From assembly GCA_902619105.1 (NCBI GenBank), contig CACNCV010000003.1, positions 116,311-180,310 of the forward strand: a DNA stretch of 64,000 nucleotides, read 5' to 3'. The notes beneath the pieces are model-generated. The model did no database searches and was not told the origin of the DNA. It saw only the letters and a program-made list of their open reading frames with translations. Source of the DNA: an uncultured Pelagibacteraceae bacterium. Lineage in GTDB: Bacteria > Pseudomonadota > Alphaproteobacteria > Pelagibacterales > AG-422-B15. How positions within the stretch are numbered: the first letter of the stretch is position 1; each line of letters opens with the position of its first letter. The position numbers and the translations under genes were made by a program. This document shows, in pieces, positions 25,257-35,034 of this stretch.

Positions 25257-26162
25257 ATGAAGAAAAAAACGATCGCATTGATAGGTGGATCTGGGTTTTT
25301 AGCTAAATATTGTATTTCTGAACTTCTTAAAGAGGGTCACACCTTAAAAATCGTATGCAGAAACCCCCATTTGGCAGGACACTTGAGAATGATGGCGCCT
25401 ATAGAGCAATTAGACATTGTAAAGGGTAACATTATGCTTAAGCACACTATTGAGCCATATATAAAAAATTCTGATGTCGTCATTAATTTTGTAGGTGTTT
25501 TAAATGATAGTTCTGGAAGTCAATCTTTCGAAAACTGTCATTCTTTAGGGCCTCAAAATATCGCGGATTTATGTAGAAAATATAAGGTTGAGAAATTTAT
25601 CCATTTTTCATCTATCGGAGCAGATATCAAAAGCGATTCAAAATATCAACGATCAAAAGGTTTGGGAGAGCAAAATATTCAAAAGAGTTATCCCAACACA
25701 ATCATAATTAGACCATCAATAGTTTTTGGACCCGGTGACGGTTTCTTTTCAGTCCAAGCCAAGTTATTAAAAAGTTTACCTGTTGTACCACTGTTTGCTA
25801 ATAACAAATACCAATGCGTTTATGTTAAAGATATCGCCACAGCTATAAACAGACTTATTTTGGGTGATAAATATAATGGTAAGATTTTTGAATTTGGTGG
25901 ACCAGAAAAAATGTATCTAAAAGAAATATACCAGTTAATTTTAGACACTTTAAAAATTAAAAGACTAATAGTTCCTGTTCCATTGTCTTTTGCAAACTTT
26001 ATCGCATTTATGATGCTGCCCTTACCCTCTCCACTTATAACATTTGATCAAGTAAAACTTCTAAGAAAAGATAATATCATCTCTGAAACTGAATTTAATT
26101 TAGAAAAACTTGGTATTGAACCAACTTCGCCAAGCAGTGTTATAAGTACATATATTTTATAG
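25257..26162 (+). CDS. NDUFA9-like NAD(P)-binding protein
   Basis: 301 residues from ATG 25257; a TTG start further upstream would run into the nrnC start. An N-terminal Rossmann motif 'ALIGGSGFLAKY' (about 6-17) opens an atypical SDR fold, with 'FIHFSSIGAD' and 'PSIVFGPGDGFF' as the conserved central segments. The set matches the complex I NDUFA9-like family common in alphaproteobacteria, whose bacterial role is uncertain (quinone, lipid or nucleotide-sugar reduction has been proposed). It ends 1 bp before the uppP stop. Confidence 0.78.
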   Translation: MKKKTIALIGGSGFLAKYCISELLKEGHTLKIVCRNPHLAGHLRMMAPIEQLDIVKGNIMLKHTIEPYIKNSDVVINFVGVLNDSSGSQSFENCHSLGPQNIADLCRKYKVEKFIHFSSIGADIKSDSKYQRSKGLGEQNIQKSYPNTIIIRPSIVFGPGDGFFSVQAKLLKSLPVVPLFANNKYQCVYVKDIATAINRLILGDKYNGKIFEFGGPEKMYLKEIYQLILDTLKIKRLIVPVPLSFANFIAFMMLPLPSPLITFDQVKLLRKDNIISETEFNLEKLGIEPTSPSSVISTYIL

Positions 26163-26163
26163 T

Positions 26164-26961
26164 TTAAGTGAAATAAATCAAAATTATCGATCCTAGTATT
26201 ATTCGATAAATTACAAATGGTATCATCGAATTATTTTTTACCCAATTCAACAATATACTTATTGATAGGTATGCAGTAATGAAAGAAATAATAAAACCAG
26301 AAAATAAATATAAAAAATTTAATGCAATTGATTTATTCACTATTTCAATAGCAGGAATTGAGGCTGATATTAGTATTACAGGTATTGATAAGAGCATTGA
26401 AAATTTTGCAGCCTCGACTCTATTTAAACCAACTATTCTTGAACCCGTATAAACAACACCTGCTCTTGAAGCACCTGGAATAATTGCGAAAATTTGAAAA
26501 AAACCAACAACAAGAGATTTCTTATAAGATAAATTATCCACTTTAAGACTTTCTTTATTAGATCTGATATCCGCAAAATAAAGAGCTAAACCAAAGACTA
26601 TAGTTGATAGACCTATAAAATGTAGATTTCTGAAAATTTCAGCAAAACCAGACATATAAGCTAAGCCACCAATAAAAATTATCGGTAATGATGCAACGAT
26701 CAAATTTTGATTTATCTTTGTTTTGGATACTTTGTTCGGCGTAAGAAAAGGCATCATATATTTAAAGAAGTTAAGTGCCTCAGTTCTAAAATAGATCAAT
26801 ACAGCCGTCAAAGTGCCTAAATGAAGGCTTATATCGAGAGATAAATTTTCTCTTATATTCATCATTTCTGCAGTAATAAGCAAGTGAGCTGAACTTGAAA
26901 TTGGCAGGAATTCAGTAATTCCTTGAATAATTGCTAAAATAACTACAGGATAAATGTGCAT
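26164..26961 (-). CDS. uppP: Undecaprenyl-diphosphatase
   Basis: 265 residues, about eight membrane helices. The two active-site regions are 'TEFLPISSSAHLL' (about 16-28) and 'IIPGASRAGVVYTGSRI' (about 160-176). UppP dephosphorylates undecaprenyl diphosphate and so feeds cell wall synthesis, and is the target bypassed in bacitracin resistance. It is divergent from gltD across a 160-bp spacer that carries two operator-like inverted repeats. Confidence 0.92.
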   Translation of the reverse strand: MHIYPVVILAIIQGITEFLPISSSAHLLITAEMMNIRENLSLDISLHLGTLTAVLIYFRTEALNFFKYMMPFLTPNKVSKTKINQNLIVASLPIIFIGGLAYMSGFAEIFRNLHFIGLSTIVFGLALYFADIRSNKESLKVDNLSYKKSLVVGFFQIFAIIPGASRAGVVYTGSRIVGLNRVEAAKFSMLLSIPVILISASIPAIEIVNKSIALNFLYLFSGFIISFITAYLSISILLNWVKNNSMIPFVIYRIILGSIILIYFT

Positions 26962-27015
26962 AACAGATATGAAAAAATAGAGTTTTACGCCAAATAGGCA
27001 AGCGAAAGTTCTATT

Positions 27016-27036
27016 TATGTCATAATGTATGACTAT
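27016..27036. promoter_or_regulatory. Distal operator-like repeat between uppP and gltD
   Basis: TATGTCA (27016-27022), a 7-bp spacer and TGAC (27030-27033); the core GTCATA-ATG-TATGAC (27019-27033) is a perfect inverted repeat. The site lies 55-75 bp upstream of the uppP start. The arm sequence and the 7-bp spacing are the same as in the site next to gltD. Confidence 0.5.
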
Positions 27037-27090
27037 TAATATATTATCAGACTGATATAAAACTATTCAAATTATTAATGAGTTTCTATA

Positions 27091-27111
27091 TATGTCAATA
27101 ATTATGACATA
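27091..27111. promoter_or_regulatory. Proximal operator-like repeat at the gltD promoter
   Basis: TATGTCA (27091-27097), 7-bp spacer, TGACATA (27105-27111), a perfect 7-bp inverted repeat ending 10 bp before the gltD ATG. It overlaps a likely -10 element CATAAT (27108-27113), so a bound protein would be expected to block or remodel the gltDB promoter. The identical arm starts exactly 75 bp after the distal site. Confidence 0.55.
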
Positions 27112-27121
27112 ATTAAAAGTT

Positions 27122-28561
27122 ATGCTTAAATTTACTGATCTAAATCAAGAGTATCCTGACAAGAGATTGTCAAAAGATAGAAAAAAAGACTTTCGAGAAA
27201 TCTATGATAATTTCATTAAAAATAGCGCAAAAGAGCAATCTAGCAGATGCTCTCAATGTGGTGTTCCATATTGCACAGTCCACTGTCCACTTCATAATCA
27301 TATACCTGATTGGCTAAAGCTTGCCGCAGAGGACAGGCTGGAAGAGGCTTATGAAATCTCATCAAGTACAAATAATATGCCTGAGATATGTGGTAGGATA
27401 TGTCCACAAGATAGATTATGTGAAGGTAATTGTGTAATCGAGCAATCAGGACATGGATCAGTAACAATTGGCTCAGTAGAGAAATATTTAACAGATAATG
27501 CATTTGAGAATGGATGGATTACCCCTCTCAAGGTTGAAAAGAGTATAGAAAAAGAAAATAGCATAGGTGTAATTGGTGCAGGACCAGCAGGACTAGCAGC
27601 GGCAGAAGAGCTTAGAAAAAAAGGTTACAAGGTTCATGTTTATGACCGTTACGACAGAGCTGGTGGATTGTTAATTTACGGTATCCCAAATTTTAAATTA
27701 GAAAAAGATATCGTTCAACGAAGAATGCAATACTTAAAAGACTCTGGAATTAATATTCATCTTAATGTTGAAATTGGAAAAGATATAAAATTTGAAGACC
27801 TTCAAAAAAAACATGATGCAGTGTTAATAGCTACAGGTGTTTATAAAGCTAAAGAAATTAACCTGGGTGAAAGTACAAGTAATATAATTCCAGCATTAGA
27901 ATACTTAACCGCATCTAATCGAAAAGGACTTGGAGATGAAGTTAAGAAATTTGACGAAGGTGAGTTGGATGCAAAAGGTAAGGACATTGTGGTCATTGGT
28001 GGCGGTGACACGGCAATGGACTGTGTGCGAACTGCTGTAAGACAAAAGGCTAATTCTGTGAAATGTTTATATCGTAGAGATAAAGAAAATATGCCTGGTT
28101 CTGCGAGAGAGGTAAATAATGCTGAAGAGGAAGGTGTCGAATTCATGTGGCAATCTCTCCCAATTAATATGAATGTTTTAAAAAATGGTTACCAGATTGA
28201 ATGTGTCAAAATGAGATTGAGTGAGCCTGATGCCGATGGAAGAAGAACACCTCAACAAATAGAGGGATCTGATTTTAATTTGAAGGCTGATATGGTCATA
28301 GCTGCTCTAGGTTTTTCTCCTGAAAATTTACCCACACTTTTTAATGTTAAAGACTTACCAGTGACAAAGTGGGGCACAGTAAGAGTTGGTTTCAATACTA
28401 TGATGACTGATATTGATGGAGTCTTTGCTGCAGGAGATATTGTTCGAGGGGCTTCATTAGTAGTTTGGGGAATAAGGGATGGTCGAGATGTGGCTAATTC
28501 AATACACAGTTATATTGAAGCTAAAAAACTGGCAGAGGTTAGTAAGGTTAGAGCATCATGA
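27122..28561 (+). CDS. gltD: Glutamate synthase (NADPH) small subunit
   Basis: 479 residues. An N-terminal cysteine-rich region binds two 4Fe-4S clusters ('CSQCGVPYCTVHCP' and 'CGRICPQDRLCEGNC', about residues 41-110). FAD binding is at 'GAGPAGLAAAEEL' and NADPH binding at 'GGGDTAMDC', with a final 'AAGDIVRGASLVVWGIRDGR'. GltD passes electrons from NADPH to GltB. Here it precedes gltB, the reverse of E. coli order, with a 4-bp overlap. The leader before the ATG would be very short if the CATAAT element is the -10. Confidence 0.96.
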   Translation: MLKFTDLNQEYPDKRLSKDRKKDFREIYDNFIKNSAKEQSSRCSQCGVPYCTVHCPLHNHIPDWLKLAAEDRLEEAYEISSSTNNMPEICGRICPQDRLCEGNCVIEQSGHGSVTIGSVEKYLTDNAFENGWITPLKVEKSIEKENSIGVIGAGPAGLAAAEELRKKGYKVHVYDRYDRAGGLLIYGIPNFKLEKDIVQRRMQYLKDSGINIHLNVEIGKDIKFEDLQKKHDAVLIATGVYKAKEINLGESTSNIIPALEYLTASNRKGLGDEVKKFDEGELDAKGKDIVVIGGGDTAMDCVRTAVRQKANSVKCLYRRDKENMPGSAREVNNAEEEGVEFMWQSLPINMNVLKNGYQIECVKMRLSEPDADGRRTPQQIEGSDFNLKADMVIAALGFSPENLPTLFNVKDLPVTKWGTVRVGFNTMMTDIDGVFAAGDIVRGASLVVWGIRDGRDVANSIHSYIEAKKLAEVSKVRAS

Positions 28562-31500
28562 GTTCAGATTTAAATAGATACAGAAAAAATAAGCAAGTCT
28601 TGGAAGAAGGGCACCTTTATAGTCCTAAACAAGAGCACGATGCATGCGGTGTTGGCTTTGTAGCATCAGTTGATGGTAAGCAAAGAAGAGAAGTTGTAGA
28701 AGGTGGTATCGATGCGCTAAAAGCTGTGTGGCACAGAGGTGCTGTTGATGCTGATGGTAAGACAGGGGATGGTGCCGGCATACTTACTCAAATACCTATA
28801 AACTTCTTTGATGACGAAATTGCTAAAACAGGCCATGAAAAAAGAGACGAGCCTCTAGGCATTGGTATGATGTTTTTGCCAAGAAACGACTATGCAGCAT
28901 TAGAAAAATGTCGAACAATAATTGAGTCTGAACTTCTTGATCATGGATACTATATATATGGCTGGAGACAAGTGCCTATTAATAACAGTGTTATTGGTGA
29001 AAAAGCTAATTCAACTAGACCTGAGATTGAGCAGGTTATGTTTGTTAATAACATTGAAAGAGAAAGTAATTTTGATTATTCAAAAGAATTATATCTAGTA
29101 AGACGTCGACTTGAAAAGAGAATAGCAAAACAGCAAATTAATGGATTTTATGTATGCTCTCTAAGTTTTGAGTCAATCATTTACAAGGGACTATTTTTAG
29201 CTGAACAACTTTCCATATTCTATCCTGATTTAGCTAATAATAATTTTGTTTCTTCTTATGCAGTGTTTCATCAGAGATATTCTACAAATACCTTTCCATC
29301 CTGGGGTTTGGCGCAACCATTTAGAATGTTGGCTCACAATGGGGAGATAAATACAATTTCCGGAAATACAAACTGGATGAGAAATCATCAAACAAGAATT
29401 ACATCAGAAATTTTTGGTGATGATAGTGAACAAGTTAAACCAATTATAGAAAAAAATGTTTCTGACTCTGCTGCCTTAGATGCCGCATTTGAATTATATG
29501 TTAGAGCTGGAAGATCAGTTCCTCTTGTTAAAACTCTTCTAATACCAGAGGCGTGGTCAAAAAGAAGTGAACTAATGCCAATTGAGCATAGAAATATGTA
29601 TGAATTTTCCAATGCTATTGTAGAACCATGGGATGGACCCGCAGCAATAGCTGCAGTTGACGGAAATTGGATTATTGGTGGTATGGATCGAAATGGCTTG
29701 AGGCCAATGCGGTACTCTGTATCAAATGATAAAATAATATATGTTGGTTCTGAAACAGGAATGGTCAGAGTTGATGAGTCAAAGATAGTTGAAAAAGGCA
29801 GATTGGGCCCTGGAGATATAATTGGAATAAATTTAAAGGAAGGTAAGATTTATCGTAACTCTGATTTAAAAGACTATCTTGCCAAAGAAGCTCCTTATGA
29901 AGAGTATGTCAAAAAAATAATTCGATTAGATAAAAGAGTAACAGTTTCAAGAGAGTCGACAGTTATAGAAACTGAAAAATTAAGAAAGAGAATGATCGCG
30001 GCTGGCTTCACAATGGAAGAACTAGAACTTATTCTTCATCCAATGGTGAGTGATGCCAAGGAGTCTACTGGAAGCATGGGTGATGATACTCCTGTTGCAG
30101 TATTATCGGACAAATATCGGCCATTATCTCATTTTTTTAGACAAAAGTTTAGTCAGGTAACAAACCCTCCAATTGATAGTCTAAGAGAGCAAAGCAGAAT
30201 GAGTTTAAAAACTCGATTTGGAAATTTGCAAGATATTCTATCTCCTAATCCGTATGAAGAAAATGTTTTTGTAATTGATAGTCCATTTATAACAAATGGA
30301 TTGTTTAAAAAGATTTCTGCTCGGGGACAAGAGTCCACAACTGTAATTGATTGTACAGTTCATAAGGATAATTTTAATTTAAAAGAAGAAATAAAGCGTA
30401 TTCAACTCGAGTCAGAGACTGCAGTTTTAAGCGGAAAGTCTCATATCGTGCTGTCTGATATTAGTGCGGACCATGACAAATTATCTTTACCAATGATATT
30501 GATCACCGCTGCAGTTCACACAGATTTGACACGTAAAGGCATAAGATCTTTTGTATCATTGCACGTAAGGTCTGCAGAGTGTCTAGATACTCATTACTTT
30601 GCTGTACTCATTGGTGTTGGTGCCACGACAGTAAACCCATATTTAGCATTGGACTGTATTTATGAAAGACAACAAAAGGGACTCTTTGGAAATTTATCTT
30701 ACGAGCAATGTGTTGAGCGATATAAAAAAGCAGTAGACCAAGGCTTACTTAAAGTGATGTCTAAGCTTGGAATTTCAGTTATTAGTGCTTACAGGGGCGG
30801 ATTTAATTTTGAAGCTGTTGGCTTAAGCCGCTCAATGGTCAATGAATACTTCCTTGGTGTACAGAGTCGTATGTCTGGCATTGGTCTATCTGGAATTGAA
30901 AAAAAACTAACCGATCTTCATAATTATGCATATTCGGATAGCGTACAAACATTACCTATCGGTGGCATATATCGGTACAGAAACGGTGGTGAAACTCATG
31001 CTTATGAAGGCAAGTTGATACACCTTCTACAAACAGCGGTTGCGGATGACTCTTATGAGATGTTTAAAAAATATTCAAACTCCATGAGCAACTTTGCTCC
31101 AATCAATATTAGAGATTTGCTCGAGTTTAAAGAAAGTGAAAGTTCAATTGAATTAAGCGAAGTAGAATCAATAACGTCTATCAGAAAGCGATTTGGCACA
31201 GGAAGTATGTCACATGGAGCACTTTCAAAAGAAGCCCATGAAACACTAGCAATAGCAATGAACCGGATTGGAGGCGCTTCTTGTTCAGGCGAAGGCGGTG
31301 AATCGATTGAAAGATCGAAGCCTCTCAATAATGGAGACAGTGCTAACTCAAGAGTAAAACAAGTAGCTTCCGCAAGATTTGGCGTAACAACTGAATATTT
31401 GAATAACTGTGAAGAAATAGAAATTAAAATAGCACAAGGAGCTAAGCCTGGTGAGGGTGGTCAGCTTCCCGGATTTAAAGTAACTGCTGAAATAGCTAAG

Positions 31501-33078
31501 CTTCGCCATTCAACAGAAGGTGTTACACTAATTAGCCCTCCACCACATCACGACATCTATTCAATAGAAGACCTTGCTCAGCTTATTTATGACTTAAAAC
31601 AGGCAAACCCAGAAGCTAGAGTTTGTGTAAAGCTAGTTGCGTCATCTGGAATTGGAACTATAGCAGCAGGCGTTGCGAAGGCTAAAGCTGACGTCATTTT
31701 AATTTCAGGGCACAATGGTGGAACCGGAGCTAGTCCCCAAACGAGTATTAAATACGCGGGTATCCCATGGGAAATGGGCTTAACAGAAGTGAATCAAGTT
31801 TTAACACTCAACGGCTTAAGGCAAAATGTTGTACTCAGAACTGATGGAGGCATCAAAACTGGTCGTGACGTTGTAATTGCTGCAATTATGGGTGCCGAGG
31901 AGTTTGGGGTTGGTACAACTTCACTCGTTGCAATGGGTTGTATAATGGTAAGGCAATGTCATTCAAACACATGTCCAGTTGGAGTTTGTACTCAAGATGA
32001 GGACTTAAGAGCGAGATTTTCAGGTAGCCCTGAAAAAGTGGTTAATCTCTTTAGTTATATAGCTGAAGAGGTAAGAGAAATCTTAGCAAAACTTGGATTC
32101 AAAAGTCTAAACGAAATCATTGGAAGAACTGACCTATTGTATCAAATATCAAGGGGATCAACTCATTTAGATGACTTAGACCTTAATTCATTGCTTATTC
32201 AAGCGGAAAAGGATCCAAACGTAGAATACTTTAACCACTCCATTATCAATGATGTTGGTTCAACACTTGACCAAAAAATTATTGAGGATGCATCTAAGTT
32301 TTTACAAACGGGACAAAAAACTGAATTAAATTACCCCATTAGAAATACCGATAGAGCTGTTGGCACAAGATTATCTTCGACTATATACAGAACTTTCAAG
32401 GATAAAGAAGTTAATAAAGAGCATCTAACAATTAATTTGACTGGATCAGCGGGCCAGTCGCTTGGAGCTTTTGCCATTAAGGGGCTAAAAATAAATCTTT
32501 ATGGGGACTCTAATGATTATGTTGGTAAAGGTTTATCTGGTGCAACTATTTCAATACGACCTCATAAGAACAGTAATTTAGTTACAAATGAAAATACAAT
32601 AATTGGAAATACAGTTCTGTACGGTGCTACTTCAGGAGAATTATATGCCGCTGGGCAAGCAGGTGAACGGTTTGCCGTTAGGAATTCAGGGGCCATTACA
32701 GTAGTAGAAGGATGTGGCTCAAACGGTTGTGAGTACATGACTGGTGGCACTGTTATTGTGCTTGGAAAAACTGGAGATAATTTTGGAGCGGGAATGACAG
32801 GAGGCATGGCTTTTATTTATGATGAGGATAAAAAATTTAATCAGAGAGTTAACGCTGAAACTCTAATTTTTGACACTATAGCATCTGATTATTGGACAAA
32901 TGAACTTAACCAAATTATTCTTTCACATTATCAAAATACGGGAAGTCTTCACGCGAAAAGCATACTAGACAACTGGGAAACTGAAATACAAAAATTTATA
33001 CACGTATGTCCAAAAGAGATAGTAAACATTCTTCCTCAGCCATTAGGATTCAAAGATCAGTTGAAGAAAGTCAACTAG
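28558..33078 (+). CDS. gltB: Glutamate synthase large subunit
   Basis: 1506 residues. After a 29-residue propeptide, Cys30 in 'DACGVGF' is the N-terminal nucleophile of the class II glutaminase domain (about 30-430). A central domain links to the FMN-binding synthase domain ('GGTGASPQTSIKYAG'), with the 3Fe-4S cysteines at 1128, 1134 and 1139 (C-x5-C-x4-C). The C-terminal beta-helix domain ends with Gly-rich repeats ('GAGMTGGMAF'). GltB makes two glutamates from glutamine and 2-oxoglutarate. Its glutamate output feeds ligases such as the one at 1327 only in a general sense. The 3' end overlaps the queG start. Confidence 0.97.
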   Translation: MSSDLNRYRKNKQVLEEGHLYSPKQEHDACGVGFVASVDGKQRREVVEGGIDALKAVWHRGAVDADGKTGDGAGILTQIPINFFDDEIAKTGHEKRDEPLGIGMMFLPRNDYAALEKCRTIIESELLDHGYYIYGWRQVPINNSVIGEKANSTRPEIEQVMFVNNIERESNFDYSKELYLVRRRLEKRIAKQQINGFYVCSLSFESIIYKGLFLAEQLSIFYPDLANNNFVSSYAVFHQRYSTNTFPSWGLAQPFRMLAHNGEINTISGNTNWMRNHQTRITSEIFGDDSEQVKPIIEKNVSDSAALDAAFELYVRAGRSVPLVKTLLIPEAWSKRSELMPIEHRNMYEFSNAIVEPWDGPAAIAAVDGNWIIGGMDRNGLRPMRYSVSNDKIIYVGSETGMVRVDESKIVEKGRLGPGDIIGINLKEGKIYRNSDLKDYLAKEAPYEEYVKKIIRLDKRVTVSRESTVIETEKLRKRMIAAGFTMEELELILHPMVSDAKESTGSMGDDTPVAVLSDKYRPLSHFFRQKFSQVTNPPIDSLREQSRMSLKTRFGNLQDILSPNPYEENVFVIDSPFITNGLFKKISARGQESTTVIDCTVHKDNFNLKEEIKRIQLESETAVLSGKSHIVLSDISADHDKLSLPMILITAAVHTDLTRKGIRSFVSLHVRSAECLDTHYFAVLIGVGATTVNPYLALDCIYERQQKGLFGNLSYEQCVERYKKAVDQGLLKVMSKLGISVISAYRGGFNFEAVGLSRSMVNEYFLGVQSRMSGIGLSGIEKKLTDLHNYAYSDSVQTLPIGGIYRYRNGGETHAYEGKLIHLLQTAVADDSYEMFKKYSNSMSNFAPINIRDLLEFKESESSIELSEVESITSIRKRFGTGSMSHGALSKEAHETLAIAMNRIGGASCSGEGGESIERSKPLNNGDSANSRVKQVASARFGVTTEYLNNCEEIEIKIAQGAKPGEGGQLPGFKVTAEIAKLRHSTEGVTLISPPPHHDIYSIEDLAQLIYDLKQANPEARVCVKLVASSGIGTIAAGVAKAKADVILISGHNGGTGASPQTSIKYAGIPWEMGLTEVNQVLTLNGLRQNVVLRTDGGIKTGRDVVIAAIMGAEEFGVGTTSLVAMGCIMVRQCHSNTCPVGVCTQDEDLRARFSGSPEKVVNLFSYIAEEVREILAKLGFKSLNEIIGRTDLLYQISRGSTHLDDLDLNSLLIQAEKDPNVEYFNHSIINDVGSTLDQKIIEDASKFLQTGQKTELNYPIRNTDRAVGTRLSSTIYRTFKDKEVNKEHLTINLTGSAGQSLGAFAIKGLKINLYGDSNDYVGKGLSGATISIRPHKNSNLVTNENTIIGNTVLYGATSGELYAAGQAGERFAVRNSGAITVVEGCGSNGCEYMTGGTVIVLGKTGDNFGAGMTGGMAFIYDEDKKFNQRVNAETLIFDTIASDYWTNELNQIILSHYQNTGSLHAKSILDNWETEIQKFIHVCPKEIVNILPQPLGFKDQLKKVN

Positions 33079-34181
33079 ATAAAAGTAATAAACTCAAAAA
33101 ATTAATAGAGCAGCATGGTTTTGATACTTTTGGTATTGTAGATGTAAACCCAAAATTGAATTTTAAAAATGAACTAGAGGAGTTCTTGGAAAAAAATCAT
33201 CACGGCAAAATGGTATGGATGGAGAAAAGATCCAATCACAGGTCAAATCCAAAAGTTTTGTGGGATGAAGCTCAGTCAATAATTGTTCTTGGGATCAACT
33301 ATCATTTTGAATGTAATTCACTCGAGTTGTTGTCTGAAAAAAATAAGGGTATAATTTCTGTTTATTCAAGAAATTCTGATTATCATAAAATAATTAAAAA
33401 AAAATTGAAAAGTCTTTCATTTGAAATTTCAAATTTGCTTAATTGCAGTTTTAAATACTTTGTGGATACAGCTCCTGTTATGGAAAAGCCTATTTCTATG
33501 AAAGGTGGCATTGGTTGGCAAGGCAAACATACAAATCTTGTTTCGAAAGACTTTGGATCATGGTTATTCCTTTCTTCAATTTTTGTTGATAAAAAAATTA
33601 ATAATACTCGCCCAGAGATTGATCATTGTGGTTCATGTTCAAGCTGTATTGATATATGCCCAACTAATGCAATAGTTGAGCCTTACAAATTAGATGCTAC
33701 TAAATGTATTTCATATCTCACAATAGAACATAAAGGTATTATAGATAAAAATTTGAGAAAACTAATTGGAAATAGAATCTATGGTTGTGATGATTGTTTA
33801 GCGGTTTGCCCATGGAATAAATTTGCAAAAAAATCTAATGAAATTAGTTTTTATCCAAGAGATGATCTTATCAAGCCTGATTTAGGTGATTTTTTAAGTT
33901 TAACAGACGAAGATTTCAGAAAAAAGTTTGCTAAATCGAGCATTAAAAGGATTGGTAGAGATAGATTTTTAAGAAATGTATTGATTGCAGTTGGAAATAG
34001 TAAAGAAAAAAAATACAAGAAAGATATTGAGGCACTTTTAGAAGATAAATCTTCTACTGTAAGAGCAATGGCTGTTTGGTCACTAAAGCAAGTGATTGAT
34101 AGTAATCATATTGAAAACTATAAAAAAAAATATTTCGCTCTTGAAAAAAATAAAAATGTCCAAGAAGAATGGTTAAATTAA
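33006..34181 (+). CDS. queG: Epoxyqueuosine reductase
   Basis: 391 residues if ATG 33006 is used; this start lies inside the last 73 bp of gltB, and no other standard start is present before the conserved region that begins near residue 29. Two ferredoxin-like 4Fe-4S motifs are visible ('CGSCSSCIDICPTNA', 'CDDCLAVCPWN'), the cobalamin-binding region lies before them ('DTAPVMEKP...GGIGWQGKHTNL'), and the C-terminus is HEAT-like ('DKSSTVRAMAVWSL'). QueG converts epoxyqueuosine in tRNA to queuosine. The overlap suggests coupling to glutamate synthase transcription. Confidence 0.88.
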   Translation: MSKRDSKHSSSAIRIQRSVEESQLDKSNKLKKLIEQHGFDTFGIVDVNPKLNFKNELEEFLEKNHHGKMVWMEKRSNHRSNPKVLWDEAQSIIVLGINYHFECNSLELLSEKNKGIISVYSRNSDYHKIIKKKLKSLSFEISNLLNCSFKYFVDTAPVMEKPISMKGGIGWQGKHTNLVSKDFGSWLFLSSIFVDKKINNTRPEIDHCGSCSSCIDICPTNAIVEPYKLDATKCISYLTIEHKGIIDKNLRKLIGNRIYGCDDCLAVCPWNKFAKKSNEISFYPRDDLIKPDLGDFLSLTDEDFRKKFAKSSIKRIGRDRFLRNVLIAVGNSKEKKYKKDIEALLEDKSSTVRAMAVWSLKQVIDSNHIENYKKKYFALEKNKNVQEEWLN

Positions 34182-34185
34182 ACTT

Positions 34186-35034
34186 ATGATTTTTATATTT
34201 GGTTATGGATATACAACCAAACATCTTGCAAGCAAGGTAAGTGATAAAGAAATTTTTGCCACTTCCCGAAGTCTAAATAGTTTACAAATTAATCAAAAAA
34301 ACATTCAAATCATTGATCCTTCGAAGACCCCAAATATTCTCGAAAAATATAAAAATGAAATAACTCATTTAGTTATATCTGTGCCACCAGATCAAAGTGG
34401 TGATATTTTTTTAAAAAATATAAATTTTAATTTACATGAATTAATTAATCTTAAATGGATTGGCTACTTATCTGCTACCAGTGTTTATGGCGATCATGAC
34501 GGTCAATTTGTGAGTGAAACCTCAAGATTACTTACTAAATCTAAAAGAGGAATTAGCCGCCAGCTTGCAGAGGATCAGTGGAGTCAGTTATCTAAAAAAT
34601 ATAATCTACCCTTACATATTTTTAGAATTGCTGGCATATATGGACCAGAAAGAAATATTCTTGGGAGAATTCAATCTCGAAATTTCACAAGAATAATAAA
34701 AAAGGGACATTTTTTTTCAAGAATATATATCAATGATTTAACAAATATTATTTTTGCTTCAATGAACAAACCGAATCCTATTTCTATATACAATATTGCT
34801 GACGACTGTCCGTCGACTCTTGATGATGTGATCGACTATATTTCAAAAAAGATTTCAATTATCATACCCAATGAAGTTCTTTATGAAAAGTTAAGTAAAA
34901 AAGAACAAATAGAAAGTTTTTTTTCTGAAAATAAAAAAGTGAGCAACAGGCTTATCAAAGAAGAACTTGGTATTATTTTAGAATACCCCTCATATAAAGA
35001 AGGTTATAATCAAATCATTAATTTAAATAATTAA
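34186..35034 (+). CDS. SDR/NAD-dependent epimerase family protein
   Basis: 282 residues. 'IFIFGYGYTTKHLA' (2-15) is a Rossmann glycine motif with the atypical GxGxxT form, and 'WIGYLSATSVYGDHDGQFVSE' holds the Ser/Tyr region of extended SDRs, with 'RIAGIYGPER' further on. The layout resembles the YeeZ-type group of sugar-nucleotide-epimerase-like proteins; no substrate can be inferred. Five bp after queG; the stop shares a TTAA with the convergent DMT gene. Confidence 0.75.
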   Translation: MIFIFGYGYTTKHLASKVSDKEIFATSRSLNSLQINQKNIQIIDPSKTPNILEKYKNEITHLVISVPPDQSGDIFLKNINFNLHELINLKWIGYLSATSVYGDHDGQFVSETSRLLTKSKRGISRQLAEDQWSQLSKKYNLPLHIFRIAGIYGPERNILGRIQSRNFTRIIKKGHFFSRIYINDLTNIIFASMNKPNPISIYNIADDCPSTLDDVIDYISKKISIIIPNEVLYEKLSKKEQIESFFSENKKVSNRLIKEELGIILEYPSYKEGYNQIINLNN

